From the NCBI GenBank assembly GCA_016185425.1, contig JACPNQ010000035.1, positions 64,001-128,000 on the forward strand: 64,000 nucleotides of DNA. Reading direction: 5' to 3'. This DNA is from Acidobacteriota bacterium (GTDB taxonomy: Bacteria > Acidobacteriota > Terriglobia > Bryobacterales > Bryobacteraceae). The notes beneath the pieces were generated by a model. That model saw only the letters and a program-made list of their open reading frames with translations, had not been told where the DNA came from and did not search any database. A program made the translations under genes and the position numbers. The first letter of the stretch is position 1. Each line of letters opens with the position of its first letter. Below are positions 43,652 to 52,870 of the stretch, piece by piece.

Positions 43652-46333
43652 ATGCTCCGGTTCTTTCGACGGTTGCGTCATCGCGCGGAAGTGGAGCGGG
43701 ATCTCGACGAAGAGGTGCAGAGTTACTTCGACACGATGGTGGAGCGGCGGATGGAACAGGGACTATCACGCGAGGAGGCGGTGCGGCTGACTCGGCTGGA
43801 GTTTGACGGGCCGGGCCAAACGAAGGAGAAAGTTCGCGAGGCCTGGGCCTGGGCGGCCGTGGAAACAGCTATACGGGACGCCGCGTACGGTCTGCGTGTG
43901 TTGCGGAAGAACCCTGGATTCGCGCTTGTAGCGATTCTTTCGCTCGCGCTCGGATTGGGAGCCAATACCGCGATCTTCACTCTGATTGATACAGTGATGC
44001 TGCGGTCGCTGCCGGTTACAAAGCCAGACCGGTTGTTCTTCATCGACAACTCGGGCGGCAAGTCCGGCGGGAGTAGCGGACCGCCGTATCCCTGCTATGA
44101 GCTGCTGCGCGATAGCAACCACTACTTCACAGGGATGTCGGCATTCAGTGGAGACCGTTTCAAAGTAACTGTGGATGGTTCGGCGGAGCGCATGCGCGGA
44201 CAGTATGCGTCCGGCTCCTATTTTGGGCTATTGGGAGTGCGTCCCGCGCTGGGGCGGCTGCTGACGCCCGCGGACGACGCCGTGATTGGCCGCGGCGGCG
44301 CGGAAGGCGGCGCGGCCGTGATCAGCTATGGACTCTGGGAGCGCCGCTTCGGGGGAAGTCCGGACGTGTTGGGCAAGGCCATGCAAGTCGGCACGAGCTG
44401 GGTGACGATTGTTGGCGTGACGGAGCCCGGGTTTCTGGGACTGGACCCGGGGTCGCCTGTCGATATCACAATCCCGATGGTGCTGACGACCAACAATCTG
44501 CGGGGTCGTTCGAACTGGTGGTTCAGCGTGGTGGGGCGATTGAAGGACGATGCTATGCCGGAGCAGGCGCGGGCGGAGTTGGACCGGTATTTCCACGGAT
44601 ACATGGAGGAAATTGGCCTGAAGGGCGAATCGAAGAGGTATTTCAGCGGCATTACCCTTGTGCCCGCGGCGAAAGGCCTGGAAGGCTTGCGGCGGAAGTT
44701 TTCGCGGCCGCTGCTGATTGTGATGACGATCGTGGGTTTGGTGCTGCTCATTGGATGCGCGAACGTGGCGAATCTACTGCTTGCCAGAGCGAGTGCGCGG
44801 CGCGGCGAGATTGCGATGCGGCTGGCCCTGGGCGCGAGCCGCGGCCGCCTATTCCGGCAACTGTTGACGGAGGGTTTGTTGATCGTGACGGCATCGGCCG
44901 TTTTGGGTGTGCTGTTGGCCAAGTGGGGCGTGGCGGGTTTGGTCAGCCTGTTCGCGGGCGTACGGGGACGCATCATCCTGGAGCCGCACTTTGACTGGAG
45001 GATCATCGGGTTCACGGCCGGAGCCGCACTGGCCGCGTGCCTGCTGTTTAGCGTGGCGCCCGCATGGCACGCGGTGCGGGACAACGGGCGGAGCAGCGCA
45101 AGCCGGACGCAGTCCCGCATGGGTAATCTGCTAGTAGTGATCCAAATCATGTTGTCCGCTGTACTGCTCTGCGGCGCGGCGTTCTTCATTCGGAGCCTGC
45201 GCAATCTGAATGAGCTGGATGCGGGTTTCCATCGCGATGGCGTGATGACAATGAACGTGGAGGGCGTCTTTCCGAGGACGGGGCCGCCGACCGGCGACAA
45301 GGCGGCCGACGACAAGGCGATGCAGGAGCTGATGGCGCGGCGGGGCCGCCAATGGGAGGAGTTGCTGGAACCGTTGCGTTCCATGCCCCTGGTGAAAGCG
45401 GCGGCCGTTTCCACGTTGAGCCCACTGAGCGGGAGAGACCGCGGTGTGCTCATGCAGACAGGCTTGGACGATACCGGCGCCAACCGGGGAATTCACATCA
45501 ACCAGGTAAGCGATGGGTATTTTGACGCATTCGGCATGCAGGTCACAGCGGGACGGTTGATCACAGGGTCAGACGGCGCCGGCGCGCCGCGCGTCGCCGT
45601 ATTAAATGAGAGTGCGGCCAAGGCGAGGTTCCCGGATGGAAACGCGGTTGGACGGCGCGTCCATTTTCCCGGGCAACGAGCAACATCCGAGTACGAGATC
45701 ATCGGCGTGGTACGGGATGTCCGCTATGAGAGTCTTCGCCGGCCGGCCGAGCCGATGGTATACATACCAATCCAGCAGGCCATCGATCCGATCGGCAGTG
45801 TGATGGTGGCAGTGCGGGAGAGGGGCGACGGCGCCGGTACGCTGGCGCTGCTCCGGCAGCGCGCCGCCGGCGTCATTCCGGGCGGGTTCGTTGCGAATGC
45901 GGTGACGATTCAGCAGTATGTGGAGGAGTCGCTGATTGAGGAGCGGTTGTTGTCGATCCTCGCGGGGCTGTTCGGCGGGCTGGCGCTGGTGCTGGCGCTG
46001 ATCGGGCTGTATGGAATCATGTCGTTCACCGTAATCCGGAGGACGCGGGAGATCGGGATTCGTATTGCAGTGGGTGCGGGGAAAGGTGCAATTCTTTGGC
46101 TGGTGCTCCGCGATTCGCTGCGGCTGATTGGAGCCGGATTGGCGCTCGGCATTCCCGCGGTTTGGATGGGGAGCAAATATGTCGAGAGTGAATTGTACGG
46201 GCTGAAGGCCGGCGATCCAGTCACGGTAAGCGGTACTGGATTGCTTCTGTTAGGAGTTGCGCTCGCGGCGGGCGCGTGGCCCGCGTGGCGGGCCAGCCGG
46301 GTTGACCCGCTGGTTTCGCTGCGGCACGAATAG
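43652..46333 (+). CDS. ADOP-family MacB/FtsX-like permease
   Basis: An 893-residue 'acidobacterial duplicated orphan permease'. The N-terminal ~70 residues are the ADOP-specific helical domain (RHRAEVERDLDEEVQSYFDTMVERRMEQGLSREEA), then two MacB-like core/FtsX units, each with a large periplasmic loop (e.g. AAYGLRVLRKNPGFALVAILSLALGLGANTAIFTLIDTVML and GIMSFTVIRRTREIGIRIAVGAGKGAILWLVLRDSL). The ATPase partner is not encoded nearby, which is normal for ADOPs. Role: probable mechanotransmission-type export or envelope function, unproven. Confidence 0.88.
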   Translation: MLRFFRRLRHRAEVERDLDEEVQSYFDTMVERRMEQGLSREEAVRLTRLEFDGPGQTKEKVREAWAWAAVETAIRDAAYGLRVLRKNPGFALVAILSLALGLGANTAIFTLIDTVMLRSLPVTKPDRLFFIDNSGGKSGGSSGPPYPCYELLRDSNHYFTGMSAFSGDRFKVTVDGSAERMRGQYASGSYFGLLGVRPALGRLLTPADDAVIGRGGAEGGAAVISYGLWERRFGGSPDVLGKAMQVGTSWVTIVGVTEPGFLGLDPGSPVDITIPMVLTTNNLRGRSNWWFSVVGRLKDDAMPEQARAELDRYFHGYMEEIGLKGESKRYFSGITLVPAAKGLEGLRRKFSRPLLIVMTIVGLVLLIGCANVANLLLARASARRGEIAMRLALGASRGRLFRQLLTEGLLIVTASAVLGVLLAKWGVAGLVSLFAGVRGRIILEPHFDWRIIGFTAGAALAACLLFSVAPAWHAVRDNGRSSASRTQSRMGNLLVVIQIMLSAVLLCGAAFFIRSLRNLNELDAGFHRDGVMTMNVEGVFPRTGPPTGDKAADDKAMQELMARRGRQWEELLEPLRSMPLVKAAAVSTLSPLSGRDRGVLMQTGLDDTGANRGIHINQVSDGYFDAFGMQVTAGRLITGSDGAGAPRVAVLNESAAKARFPDGNAVGRRVHFPGQRATSEYEIIGVVRDVRYESLRRPAEPMVYIPIQQAIDPIGSVMVAVRERGDGAGTLALLRQRAAGVIPGGFVANAVTIQQYVEESLIEERLLSILAGLFGGLALVLALIGLYGIMSFTVIRRTREIGIRIAVGAGKGAILWLVLRDSLRLIGAGLALGIPAVWMGSKYVESELYGLKAGDPVTVSGTGLLLLGVALAAGAWPAWRASRVDPLVSLRHE

Positions 46334-46354
46334 GGCATGGCGTAAGATCGTTCC

Positions 46355-47545
46355 TTGCCGCAAGCATTGGATGGATTCCGGGTTCTTGATTTTTCACACG
46401 CCCTGGCCGGGCCCTACTGCACGATGCTGCTGGCCGACGCGGGGGCGGCAATTTATAAGCTGGAACCGAAGCATCTTGGAGATATGGGACGCGGGTGGGG
46501 ACCGCCCTTTGCCGGAGACCAGGCGAGTTTCTTTTTGGGGTTGAATCGCGGGAAGTTTGGGATTTCCGTGGACTTGAAACAGGCCGGGGGTGTGGAGATC
46601 TGCAGGCAGCTGGCAGGTTGTGTGGATGCCGTCGTGGAGAACCTTCGGCCGGGGACGATGGATCGTTTGGGGTTGGGGTATGAGGCGCTGCGGGCAGTGA
46701 ATCCGGCGCTCATCTATTGTTCGATTTCCGGCTACGGCCAGGATGGGCCTTCGCGCGATGAGGCGGCGATGGACCTTGTTGTGCAGGCTTCGAGCGGGTT
46801 GTTGAGCATTACGGGGACAGAGGACGGGGAATCGACGCGATGCGGGTATGGAGTGTCCGATATCACTGCCGGTTTGTTTGCGGTGATCGGGATACTCACT
46901 GCGCTTCATGCACGGCGGGCGTCGGGGGTGGGGCAGTTCGTGGACGTTTCGATGTTCGACAGTATGATTTCGGCGATGAGCTCGAACTATGCGAGTTTTC
47001 TGGGCGACCGGCGAGTGCCTGGGATGATGGGGACGCGCTATCCGACTGTGGTGCCGTATGGAGTTTATGACGCCGCGGACCGGGGCGTAGCGATTGCGGT
47101 GGGGAGTGAGAAGCTCTGGGCGGCGTTTCGCGAGGCATTGGGGTTGGCGGAGGACGCGCGCTTCGCCTCGAATGCCCTGCGGATTGCGAACCGGGTGGCG
47201 CTGGACGAGGTTTTAAACACGGCGTTTCGGCAGAGGCCGGCTGCAGAGTGGATTGCGGTACTGCGGGAGTGCGGGATTCCTTGTTCGCTAGTGCTGAATT
47301 TCGAAGAGGTTTATACGCACCCACAAAGCCGGTTCCGGGGGATGTTTCCGGCGCTGCCGCATCCGACGGCGGGGACACACACAGTGACCGGGCCGCCGAT
47401 TAAGCCGGCCGTCGCACCAACGATGCCGGCGCCGTTATTGGGGCAGCATACACGGTTGGTGTTGGGAGAGCTGTTGGGGATGGGCGAAGGAGAGCTGGAT
47501 GTATTGGAGGAGCGGGCAGTGATTTTCAATACGCCGCAGTCGTAA
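46355..47545 (+). CDS. CaiB/BaiF-family CoA transferase
   Basis: A 396-residue class III CoA-transferase, likely converting an acyl-CoA and an acid by CoA exchange. Family-typical parts are GFRVLDFSHALAGPYCTMLLADAGAAIYKLEP at the N-terminus, SISGYGQDGPSRDEAAMDLVVQASSGLLSITG, including the catalytic Asp in DLVVQA, and GQFVDVSMFDSMISAMSSN. The substrate is unknown. The start TTG (46355) gives MPQALDGF and is the only start near the family N-terminus. Its end overlaps the convergent secreted protein by 20 bp. Confidence 0.88.
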   Translation: MPQALDGFRVLDFSHALAGPYCTMLLADAGAAIYKLEPKHLGDMGRGWGPPFAGDQASFFLGLNRGKFGISVDLKQAGGVEICRQLAGCVDAVVENLRPGTMDRLGLGYEALRAVNPALIYCSISGYGQDGPSRDEAAMDLVVQASSGLLSITGTEDGESTRCGYGVSDITAGLFAVIGILTALHARRASGVGQFVDVSMFDSMISAMSSNYASFLGDRRVPGMMGTRYPTVVPYGVYDAADRGVAIAVGSEKLWAAFREALGLAEDARFASNALRIANRVALDEVLNTAFRQRPAAEWIAVLRECGIPCSLVLNFEEVYTHPQSRFRGMFPALPHPTAGTHTVTGPPIKPAVAPTMPAPLLGQHTRLVLGELLGMGEGELDVLEERAVIFNTPQS

Positions 47546-49826
47546 GCCTGGGCTCCGCTTCCCCGCGCAGCCAGATTCGCAGCGGCGCATGAGGGGCGGG
47601 CGCGGGCCATGGCATGATGATTTCCATCTTCTGGCCTTGGCCATCCGGCGCTGGAAGGGCGCTCACCTCGCGGGCCGCGTCATTAGACCAACCGGTCTTG
47701 GCAATCGCCTCTAATCCCACGCCGGTCAATTCGCCCTTGTACGAGTTCGCCTCGACTCCCGGTTCGTTGGTCAGCTTGAATCCGGTGATTGCCGGCAGCG
47801 ACACCGTCTTGCCAAGGCTGGCCGGGTTGGAACCGGCCACCGTCGCCGACATCGTGCACGGCACGGGGCTGTTCGCCGGGACGGTGACGTAGAGAGTGCC
47901 CGAACCGATCGGCTTCGCCTCAGCGGCGGGTGGCGTGGCGCCGGGCTCCTTGCAGGTGAGATGGACTGTCGCGGCAGGCGGAAGATTCTTGACCTTGAGC
48001 GAGAAAGCGGCAGGCATGGCCGCGTCGATCTCGCCGTCGAGCCGCTCGACTGTTCCGGCCTGCTGCGGGGCGCGGGTTAGGGCGGTTATGACCGGTTTCG
48101 GGCCGGCGGCGCGAAGCGCGTTCGCGATCAGCAGGGGCCGATGGCGTCCCTCGACATGGGCTTCTATGTCGATCTCGGGCGGGGTCTTCTCCGCCAGGGT
48201 TACGCGGGCTTGGCGGCTCGCCGCATCCCAATCGATCTTGGCGTGAGGGGAGGTCAGCTTTTCAATGCGGTCGAGACCCTTACCGGAAATCGTTATCGTT
48301 TCGGGCGAACCTTCGTGGACCGGAATGGGAAGATTGTCGATGGCCGGAGCGGGTGGCTGAATGGCAAGGGCGAGCTCGGCTTTGCCGCCGCCCTGTTGGG
48401 CGATGGTGAGCGTGTACGGGCCGGCCGGAAGGCTGGAGGTGTTGACTTCGAATTCCACCCAGTCGCCTTCGGGAGATGCGGCGTAGGGGATGGGCGCGGG
48501 TTTCGCCAGGGGGTCGCCGAGGCGGAGGAGTTGCAGGCTGTTGATGAAATACGCCGGTGCCCCGGCCAGGCGGGCACGGATGGGGCCGGTGTTGGTGATA
48601 AGGTGATCGGCGGTATCGGGAGTGAGCCGGAGCGTGTTGAGATCGGGCAGTGGGTGCAGCACAATGTCGCCGCCTACCGGCACGGTGGTCCAGTCCCAAT
48701 CGGCGAGGAGTCGATATGTGCCTGGTTTGGCGCCAGGTGGGATCTGCGCGGCACGGAGAGACTTTTCGTTGACGGGGACGGAGATGGGGATATTGACGGC
48801 CGCCCCTTTTGCATCAACGAGTTTCCAACGGAAGGCGCGGCCGGCGTTCAAAAGGTCAACGTCGGGCGCATCGATGGGGATCATCGCGGGCTGGCCGATA
48901 GCCAGATGGACCGGTTTGTTCAGAGCGAGGCGGGGCGGCGCACCTTGCGGCATTCGGCGGGCCCACAGATAGGCGACCTTGGTGCGCGTACTCGCAGTCT
49001 TTGCGGCACAGAGCGCGGGTTCGGGGGCTTCTCGGAGGAGGGCGGAGCGAAGCTCCGTCTTCGGGAACATGAGGGATCGCATGTTCAGGAAGAGCGCGGC
49101 GCCGCCACCGGCCAAGCCGACGGTATTGCCAAAGAAAAGCCCGGCGACGGACGATGCTAGCGTTGCCGATTGCTGCCAGCGCTGTTGCGCTTCGGGCGCC
49201 AGGGGGTCGTAGGAACCGATGGCGGGGTTGAGCGTGCGGAAGAGGGAAAGAGTTTGCTGATCGAGGGAGGCGGTACGATCCAGTTTGGATGCGCCGCCGG
49301 TGGAGGCAAGGCCCTGGAGAGCGGCATCGACAGCGCGGTCGTCGTTCTGCCTCCGGCCGGTGAGGGCGGAGAGAACGATTTCGGTCTGAGCCGTTTTTTC
49401 GGAGTACTCGGCAAGCTGGGCGATAAGCTCAGGGTCCTTGGTGGCGGCGTTCTTCATACGGTCCTCGTCGAATCCGCGCGGACCATACGCAACGGCGATG
49501 GCGGCAGCGTCTTCTGGGAGGACCCACTCCTGGCGGGCGTTGCCTTTTTTGGTTTCGAGGAGGCGGAATTCGTTGGTGTTTGTGGTGTGGAGCAGGAGAG
49601 CAACGCGAGCGCCGGAGGTATCGGTGGGAACGGGTGGGTCGGAAGGGAAGAAGACGACGGAATCGCCTTTTTGGAGGTGATTGACGCGGTCAATGGGGAT
49701 GCCGTAGGAAGTAGTGGGCCTGCGGGCTTCCAGGCGAAAATAGGCCACCGCGGTACCGGCCGGGCAGACCGGCGCCGCAGTGGAAATGGTTGTTAAAAGG
49801 AGTAGGAGGAGGACAGAATTCCGCAC
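47526..49826 (-). CDS. Large secreted multi-domain protein, unknown function
   Basis: About 766 residues from GTG 49826, whose N-terminus VRNSVLLLLLLTTISTAAP is a signal peptide. The body contains caseless beta-sandwich/Ig-like segments (e.g. TITISGKGLDRIEKLTSPHAKIDWD, VHLTCKEPGATPPAAEA) and an Ala-rich spacer. No catalytic motif is seen. The GTG lies directly behind an AGAGGA run with almost no spacing, so the start may be elsewhere. The frame extends upstream to 50012 but overlaps the divergent gene at 49884. It is next to a surface-glycan cluster, which hints at a cell-surface role. Confidence 0.6.
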   Translation of the reverse strand: MRNSVLLLLLLTTISTAAPVCPAGTAVAYFRLEARRPTTSYGIPIDRVNHLQKGDSVVFFPSDPPVPTDTSGARVALLLHTTNTNEFRLLETKKGNARQEWVLPEDAAAIAVAYGPRGFDEDRMKNAATKDPELIAQLAEYSEKTAQTEIVLSALTGRRQNDDRAVDAALQGLASTGGASKLDRTASLDQQTLSLFRTLNPAIGSYDPLAPEAQQRWQQSATLASSVAGLFFGNTVGLAGGGAALFLNMRSLMFPKTELRSALLREAPEPALCAAKTASTRTKVAYLWARRMPQGAPPRLALNKPVHLAIGQPAMIPIDAPDVDLLNAGRAFRWKLVDAKGAAVNIPISVPVNEKSLRAAQIPPGAKPGTYRLLADWDWTTVPVGGDIVLHPLPDLNTLRLTPDTADHLITNTGPIRARLAGAPAYFINSLQLLRLGDPLAKPAPIPYAASPEGDWVEFEVNTSSLPAGPYTLTIAQQGGGKAELALAIQPPAPAIDNLPIPVHEGSPETITISGKGLDRIEKLTSPHAKIDWDAASRQARVTLAEKTPPEIDIEAHVEGRHRPLLIANALRAAGPKPVITALTRAPQQAGTVERLDGEIDAAMPAAFSLKVKNLPPAATVHLTCKEPGATPPAAEAKPIGSGTLYVTVPANSPVPCTMSATVAGSNPASLGKTVSLPAITGFKLTNEPGVEANSYKGELTGVGLEAIAKTGWSNDAAREVSALPAPDGQGQKMEIIMPWPAPAPHAPLRIWLRGEAEPRLTTAAY

Positions 49827-49883
49827 TCCTCTTATTTGACGCGGCCAGGGCGGAAAAAGTCGCTTTGCGGTTACGATGGCAGG

Positions 49884-50540
49884 ATGGCGCTGGCAGCGGC
49901 GATTGCGGGGGCGGCGGGTTTGACCGGCCAGCAGGTACTGAACCGGTTGCTGGACGATGGCGGGTTTGATCCGGTAGTGGCCGTTTTGCGGCGGCCGCTG
50001 CACCGCGCCCATCCGCGGCTGCGGGAACGGGTGGTGGAGTTTAGTTCATTGGAATCAGTGACTCCGGTGAGGCTGGACGCAGCGTTTTGCACGCTCGGCA
50101 CGACGATTCGGAAGGCGGGATCGAAGGAGGCTTTCCGCGCGGTTGATCGGGGTTACGTGGCGGCATTCGCCCGGTGGGCGCGGGCGAATGGAGCGCGGCA
50201 TTTTCTATATGTATCGTCGGTCGCGGCGGAGTTGAACTCAGCAAACTTTTATTTGCGGGTGAAGGCGGAGACAGAGCGGGAGCTGGAGGGCGTGGGGTTT
50301 GAATGGCTGGATATTTTTCAGCCAAGTTTTCTGCTGGGGAGCCGGGAGGAACGGCGGCCCTTGGAGAGGATTGCACAGACGATGATTCAGGGAATTCAGT
50401 TCGCGCTGACCGGGCCGCTGGAACGATATCGCGGGATTGCGGCGGGTGCGGTGGCGCGGGCGATGGTGGCGCGAGCCAAGGCGCCAGGCGGAGAGGGCGT
50501 GCGGCGGTTTCTGTGGCGGGACATGATGGAGCTCAGTTAA
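49884..50540 (+). CDS. NAD(P)-binding oxidoreductase (TIP30/NmrA-like short-chain dehydrogenase)
   Basis: A 218-residue atypical SDR. The nucleotide-binding motif is AAAIAGAAGLTGQQVLNRLL (G-x-x-G-x-x-G), and CTLGTTIRKAGSKEAFRAVDRGYV with RHFLYVSSVAAELNSANFYLRVKAETERELEG has the catalytic-like Y-x-x-x-K (YLRVK). TIP30-type proteins are small, mostly of unknown substrate. It is divergent from the secreted gene and convergent with the GT fusion (4-bp overlap). Confidence 0.75.
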   Translation: MALAAAIAGAAGLTGQQVLNRLLDDGGFDPVVAVLRRPLHRAHPRLRERVVEFSSLESVTPVRLDAAFCTLGTTIRKAGSKEAFRAVDRGYVAAFARWARANGARHFLYVSSVAAELNSANFYLRVKAETERELEGVGFEWLDIFQPSFLLGSREERRPLERIAQTMIQGIQFALTGPLERYRGIAAGAVARAMVARAKAPGGEGVRRFLWRDMMELS

Positions 50541-52867
50541 GTCCGGCGCTTTTCCGCGATGACTTCACGATAGCTTTCGGCGAGTTCGGCAGTGATGGCA
50601 GCCATGTCCCATTCAGCTTCGACATGCTGGCGCGCTTTGCGAGCGAGGGATGCGGCGTAATCGGGATCGGCGAGGAGCGCCAGCGTCTTGGCGGCGAAGT
50701 CATCGGGATCATCGGCCAAGGCGCAGGTATCGCCGTCGTGCCGCGATAGGCCTTCGGCCCCGATATCCGTGGAAACAACGGGAATGCCGGCGGCAAACGC
50801 TTCGAGGAGTTTCACGCGAACGCCGCTGCCGGTGAGAATCGGACAGATGAAAACCGCATAACGCGACAGAGCATCCCGTACATCATCGACAAATCCGATC
50901 AGTTCGACATGACCGATGTCCGGCAGAGAGTGGCGCGGAGGCGGGTCGCTGCCGATGATCACCAGGCGCGTCTGGGACCGCTCGGCGACAACCCGCGGCC
51001 AAACGCGATGGATAAACCAGTCGAGCGCCTCGCGGTTGGGCGTGTGGCGGAAGCTGCCGAGAAACAGCAGCGTGTCCGGTTCGCGATCATCCGGATTGAA
51101 GGCATAGCGCGAAGTGTCGACGCCTGCGCGCAGGCCGGTCTGCATCTTCGGTTTGAGTTCGGGGACAAACTCCAGGAGGTAATCCTCGTTCGCGCGGCTG
51201 CACATCTGGATGCGGTCCATGGCGGGCAAAAGCTTCAGTTCGTAGCGCAGGGCGCGGAGGTACTCGTAAGCGGCTGAAGGACGATGCAGCCATGCGGCGT
51301 TCTTTGCGAGGGAGCGGCCGATCGACTGGAAGTAAACGTCATGTTCAAAGAGGACGTTGGCGATGCGCTTGTAGTCTTCCGCGTACTGCCCCATGTTGGT
51401 GTAGTCGAGCTGGACGACATCGACGCCGTGCAGAAGGATGGTGCGGTGAATGGCCCAGCGCAGATCGTCGTTCGAGAACTCGCGCACCGCGAACGGCGTC
51501 AGCGAGCCGAAGCCTTTCGGACGCCCTTCCAGGCGAACGATATATTCGGCAGTCTTGCACTTCCGCGTCAGCTCGTCATGCGCTTCCCGCTGTCCGTCTT
51601 CGTCGAGGAGAACGATCAGGTGAACGTCGGCGTGCTTCACCAGTTCGAGCAGCGTCTGGTAGATGAACACGCCGCCGCCATGTGTGGGCGGGCAGACGGG
51701 ATAGGGCGAGAGGAATAAAACACTGGGGCGCTCTTTTGTTTTGGGCAGATCGACGAAGCGGTCAAGGAAGTACCCGGGCATCGGACGCCGGAAGGTCTCA
51801 GTGTCGGTGACGGCGGCGAGTTGCTGTGCGCGGGCGCGGCTGCGGAGCGCCCGGGGGAGCTGAAGAAACGCGCGCCACAGCGCCAGCGGATTCGGCCGTT
51901 CGAAAGAGTCACCGAAGAGGACGCTGAGCCATGCTCCGGCGTAGGCGAAGAAAAAGTGGGAGAGCAGCCGCGGCCATTCATGGATGTTTTTCCAGCAGAA
52001 GAGGAGGAAGTTTTTCTTCAGGATCGACTGAATGTAGGCCTGCGAAAACTTCTTGCCGATGGTGCCGCGGTGCTCGTGCCACACAATGCTGCGGGGCTCG
52101 TAGAATACCTTCCAGCCGCGTTTCCACGCAAGATAACCAAGGTCGGTGTCCTCCAGGTAGAACGGCTTCAACAACTCGTCGAAGCCGCCGAGTTCGGCGA
52201 ATTTGCGCCGGTCAAACGCGCAAGAGCCGCCGCCCCCGTAGAAGCAGGGGAAGGCGCCGGTGACCTTGTTGTCGATGCGGTGACGGACGCGAAGGCCGCC
52301 ATTTTCCCACCAGGCTTGCGTGAGCCCGGTTTCCTCGCGGAGCTTGTTGGGATCGGAGAAGAAGATCTGGCAGGAGACGGCGAAGACGTTTTCGCCGGAG
52401 AACCCTTCGAGGAGCGGCGCGAGGAAATCGTGCGCCACACGCATATCGCTGTTGAGCAGGACGACGATATCGTTCTTCGCGGCCGCGAAGCCTCGATTGG
52501 ATCCGCCGCCAAAGCCGTAGTTGCGGTCGAGCTCGAGGACGCGGACGGTGGGGAACCGCTGTTTCAGGAAAGCGGCACTGCCGTCAGAGCTGGCGTTGTC
52601 GACGACGAGGATTTCGTTGGCGGGGTTGCTCTTGGTGGCTTCAATGATTGACGGGATGTATTTTTCGAGGAGGTCGCGGCCGTTCCAGTTGGGGATAACA
52701 ATACTGGCGGCACTTGTGTTTGGATGGGTGCTTTTCGGGAGCGGCCTGGCGGGAGCAAGTTTGCGGAGCAGGTCCGCGACTGCGATGACGAGGAGCGGAA
52801 CTCCCAGCAGCAAGGGAGACAGAATCAAAAGGGGAAGGTTGCGCAAAAAACGCGAAAGCAAAGCCAT
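50537..52867 (-). CDS. Bifunctional GT2-GT4 glycosyltransferase fusion
   Basis: A 776-residue protein with an N-terminal membrane helix (LLILSPLLLGVPLLVIAVA), a GT2 domain at ~55-330 (ASIVIPNWNGRDLLEKYIPS, ILVVDNASSDGSAAFLKQRF, VVLLNSDMR as the D-x-D-like metal site, and a GGFDELLKPFYLEDTDLGYLAWKRG acceptor motif), and a GT4 domain at ~390-776 (SVLFLSPYPVCPPTHGGGVFIYQTL, ICPILTGSGVRVKLLEAFAAGIPVVSTDIGAEG). It probably adds two successive sugars to a surface glycan. It starts 3 bp after the coiled-coil methyltransferase stop in the same operon. Confidence 0.87.
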   Translation of the reverse strand: MALLSRFLRNLPLLILSPLLLGVPLLVIAVADLLRKLAPARPLPKSTHPNTSAASIVIPNWNGRDLLEKYIPSIIEATKSNPANEILVVDNASSDGSAAFLKQRFPTVRVLELDRNYGFGGGSNRGFAAAKNDIVVLLNSDMRVAHDFLAPLLEGFSGENVFAVSCQIFFSDPNKLREETGLTQAWWENGGLRVRHRIDNKVTGAFPCFYGGGGSCAFDRRKFAELGGFDELLKPFYLEDTDLGYLAWKRGWKVFYEPRSIVWHEHRGTIGKKFSQAYIQSILKKNFLLFCWKNIHEWPRLLSHFFFAYAGAWLSVLFGDSFERPNPLALWRAFLQLPRALRSRARAQQLAAVTDTETFRRPMPGYFLDRFVDLPKTKERPSVLFLSPYPVCPPTHGGGVFIYQTLLELVKHADVHLIVLLDEDGQREAHDELTRKCKTAEYIVRLEGRPKGFGSLTPFAVREFSNDDLRWAIHRTILLHGVDVVQLDYTNMGQYAEDYKRIANVLFEHDVYFQSIGRSLAKNAAWLHRPSAAYEYLRALRYELKLLPAMDRIQMCSRANEDYLLEFVPELKPKMQTGLRAGVDTSRYAFNPDDREPDTLLFLGSFRHTPNREALDWFIHRVWPRVVAERSQTRLVIIGSDPPPRHSLPDIGHVELIGFVDDVRDALSRYAVFICPILTGSGVRVKLLEAFAAGIPVVSTDIGAEGLSRHDGDTCALADDPDDFAAKTLALLADPDYAASLARKARQHVEAEWDMAAITAELAESYREVIAEKRRT

Positions 52868-52870
52868 TGG

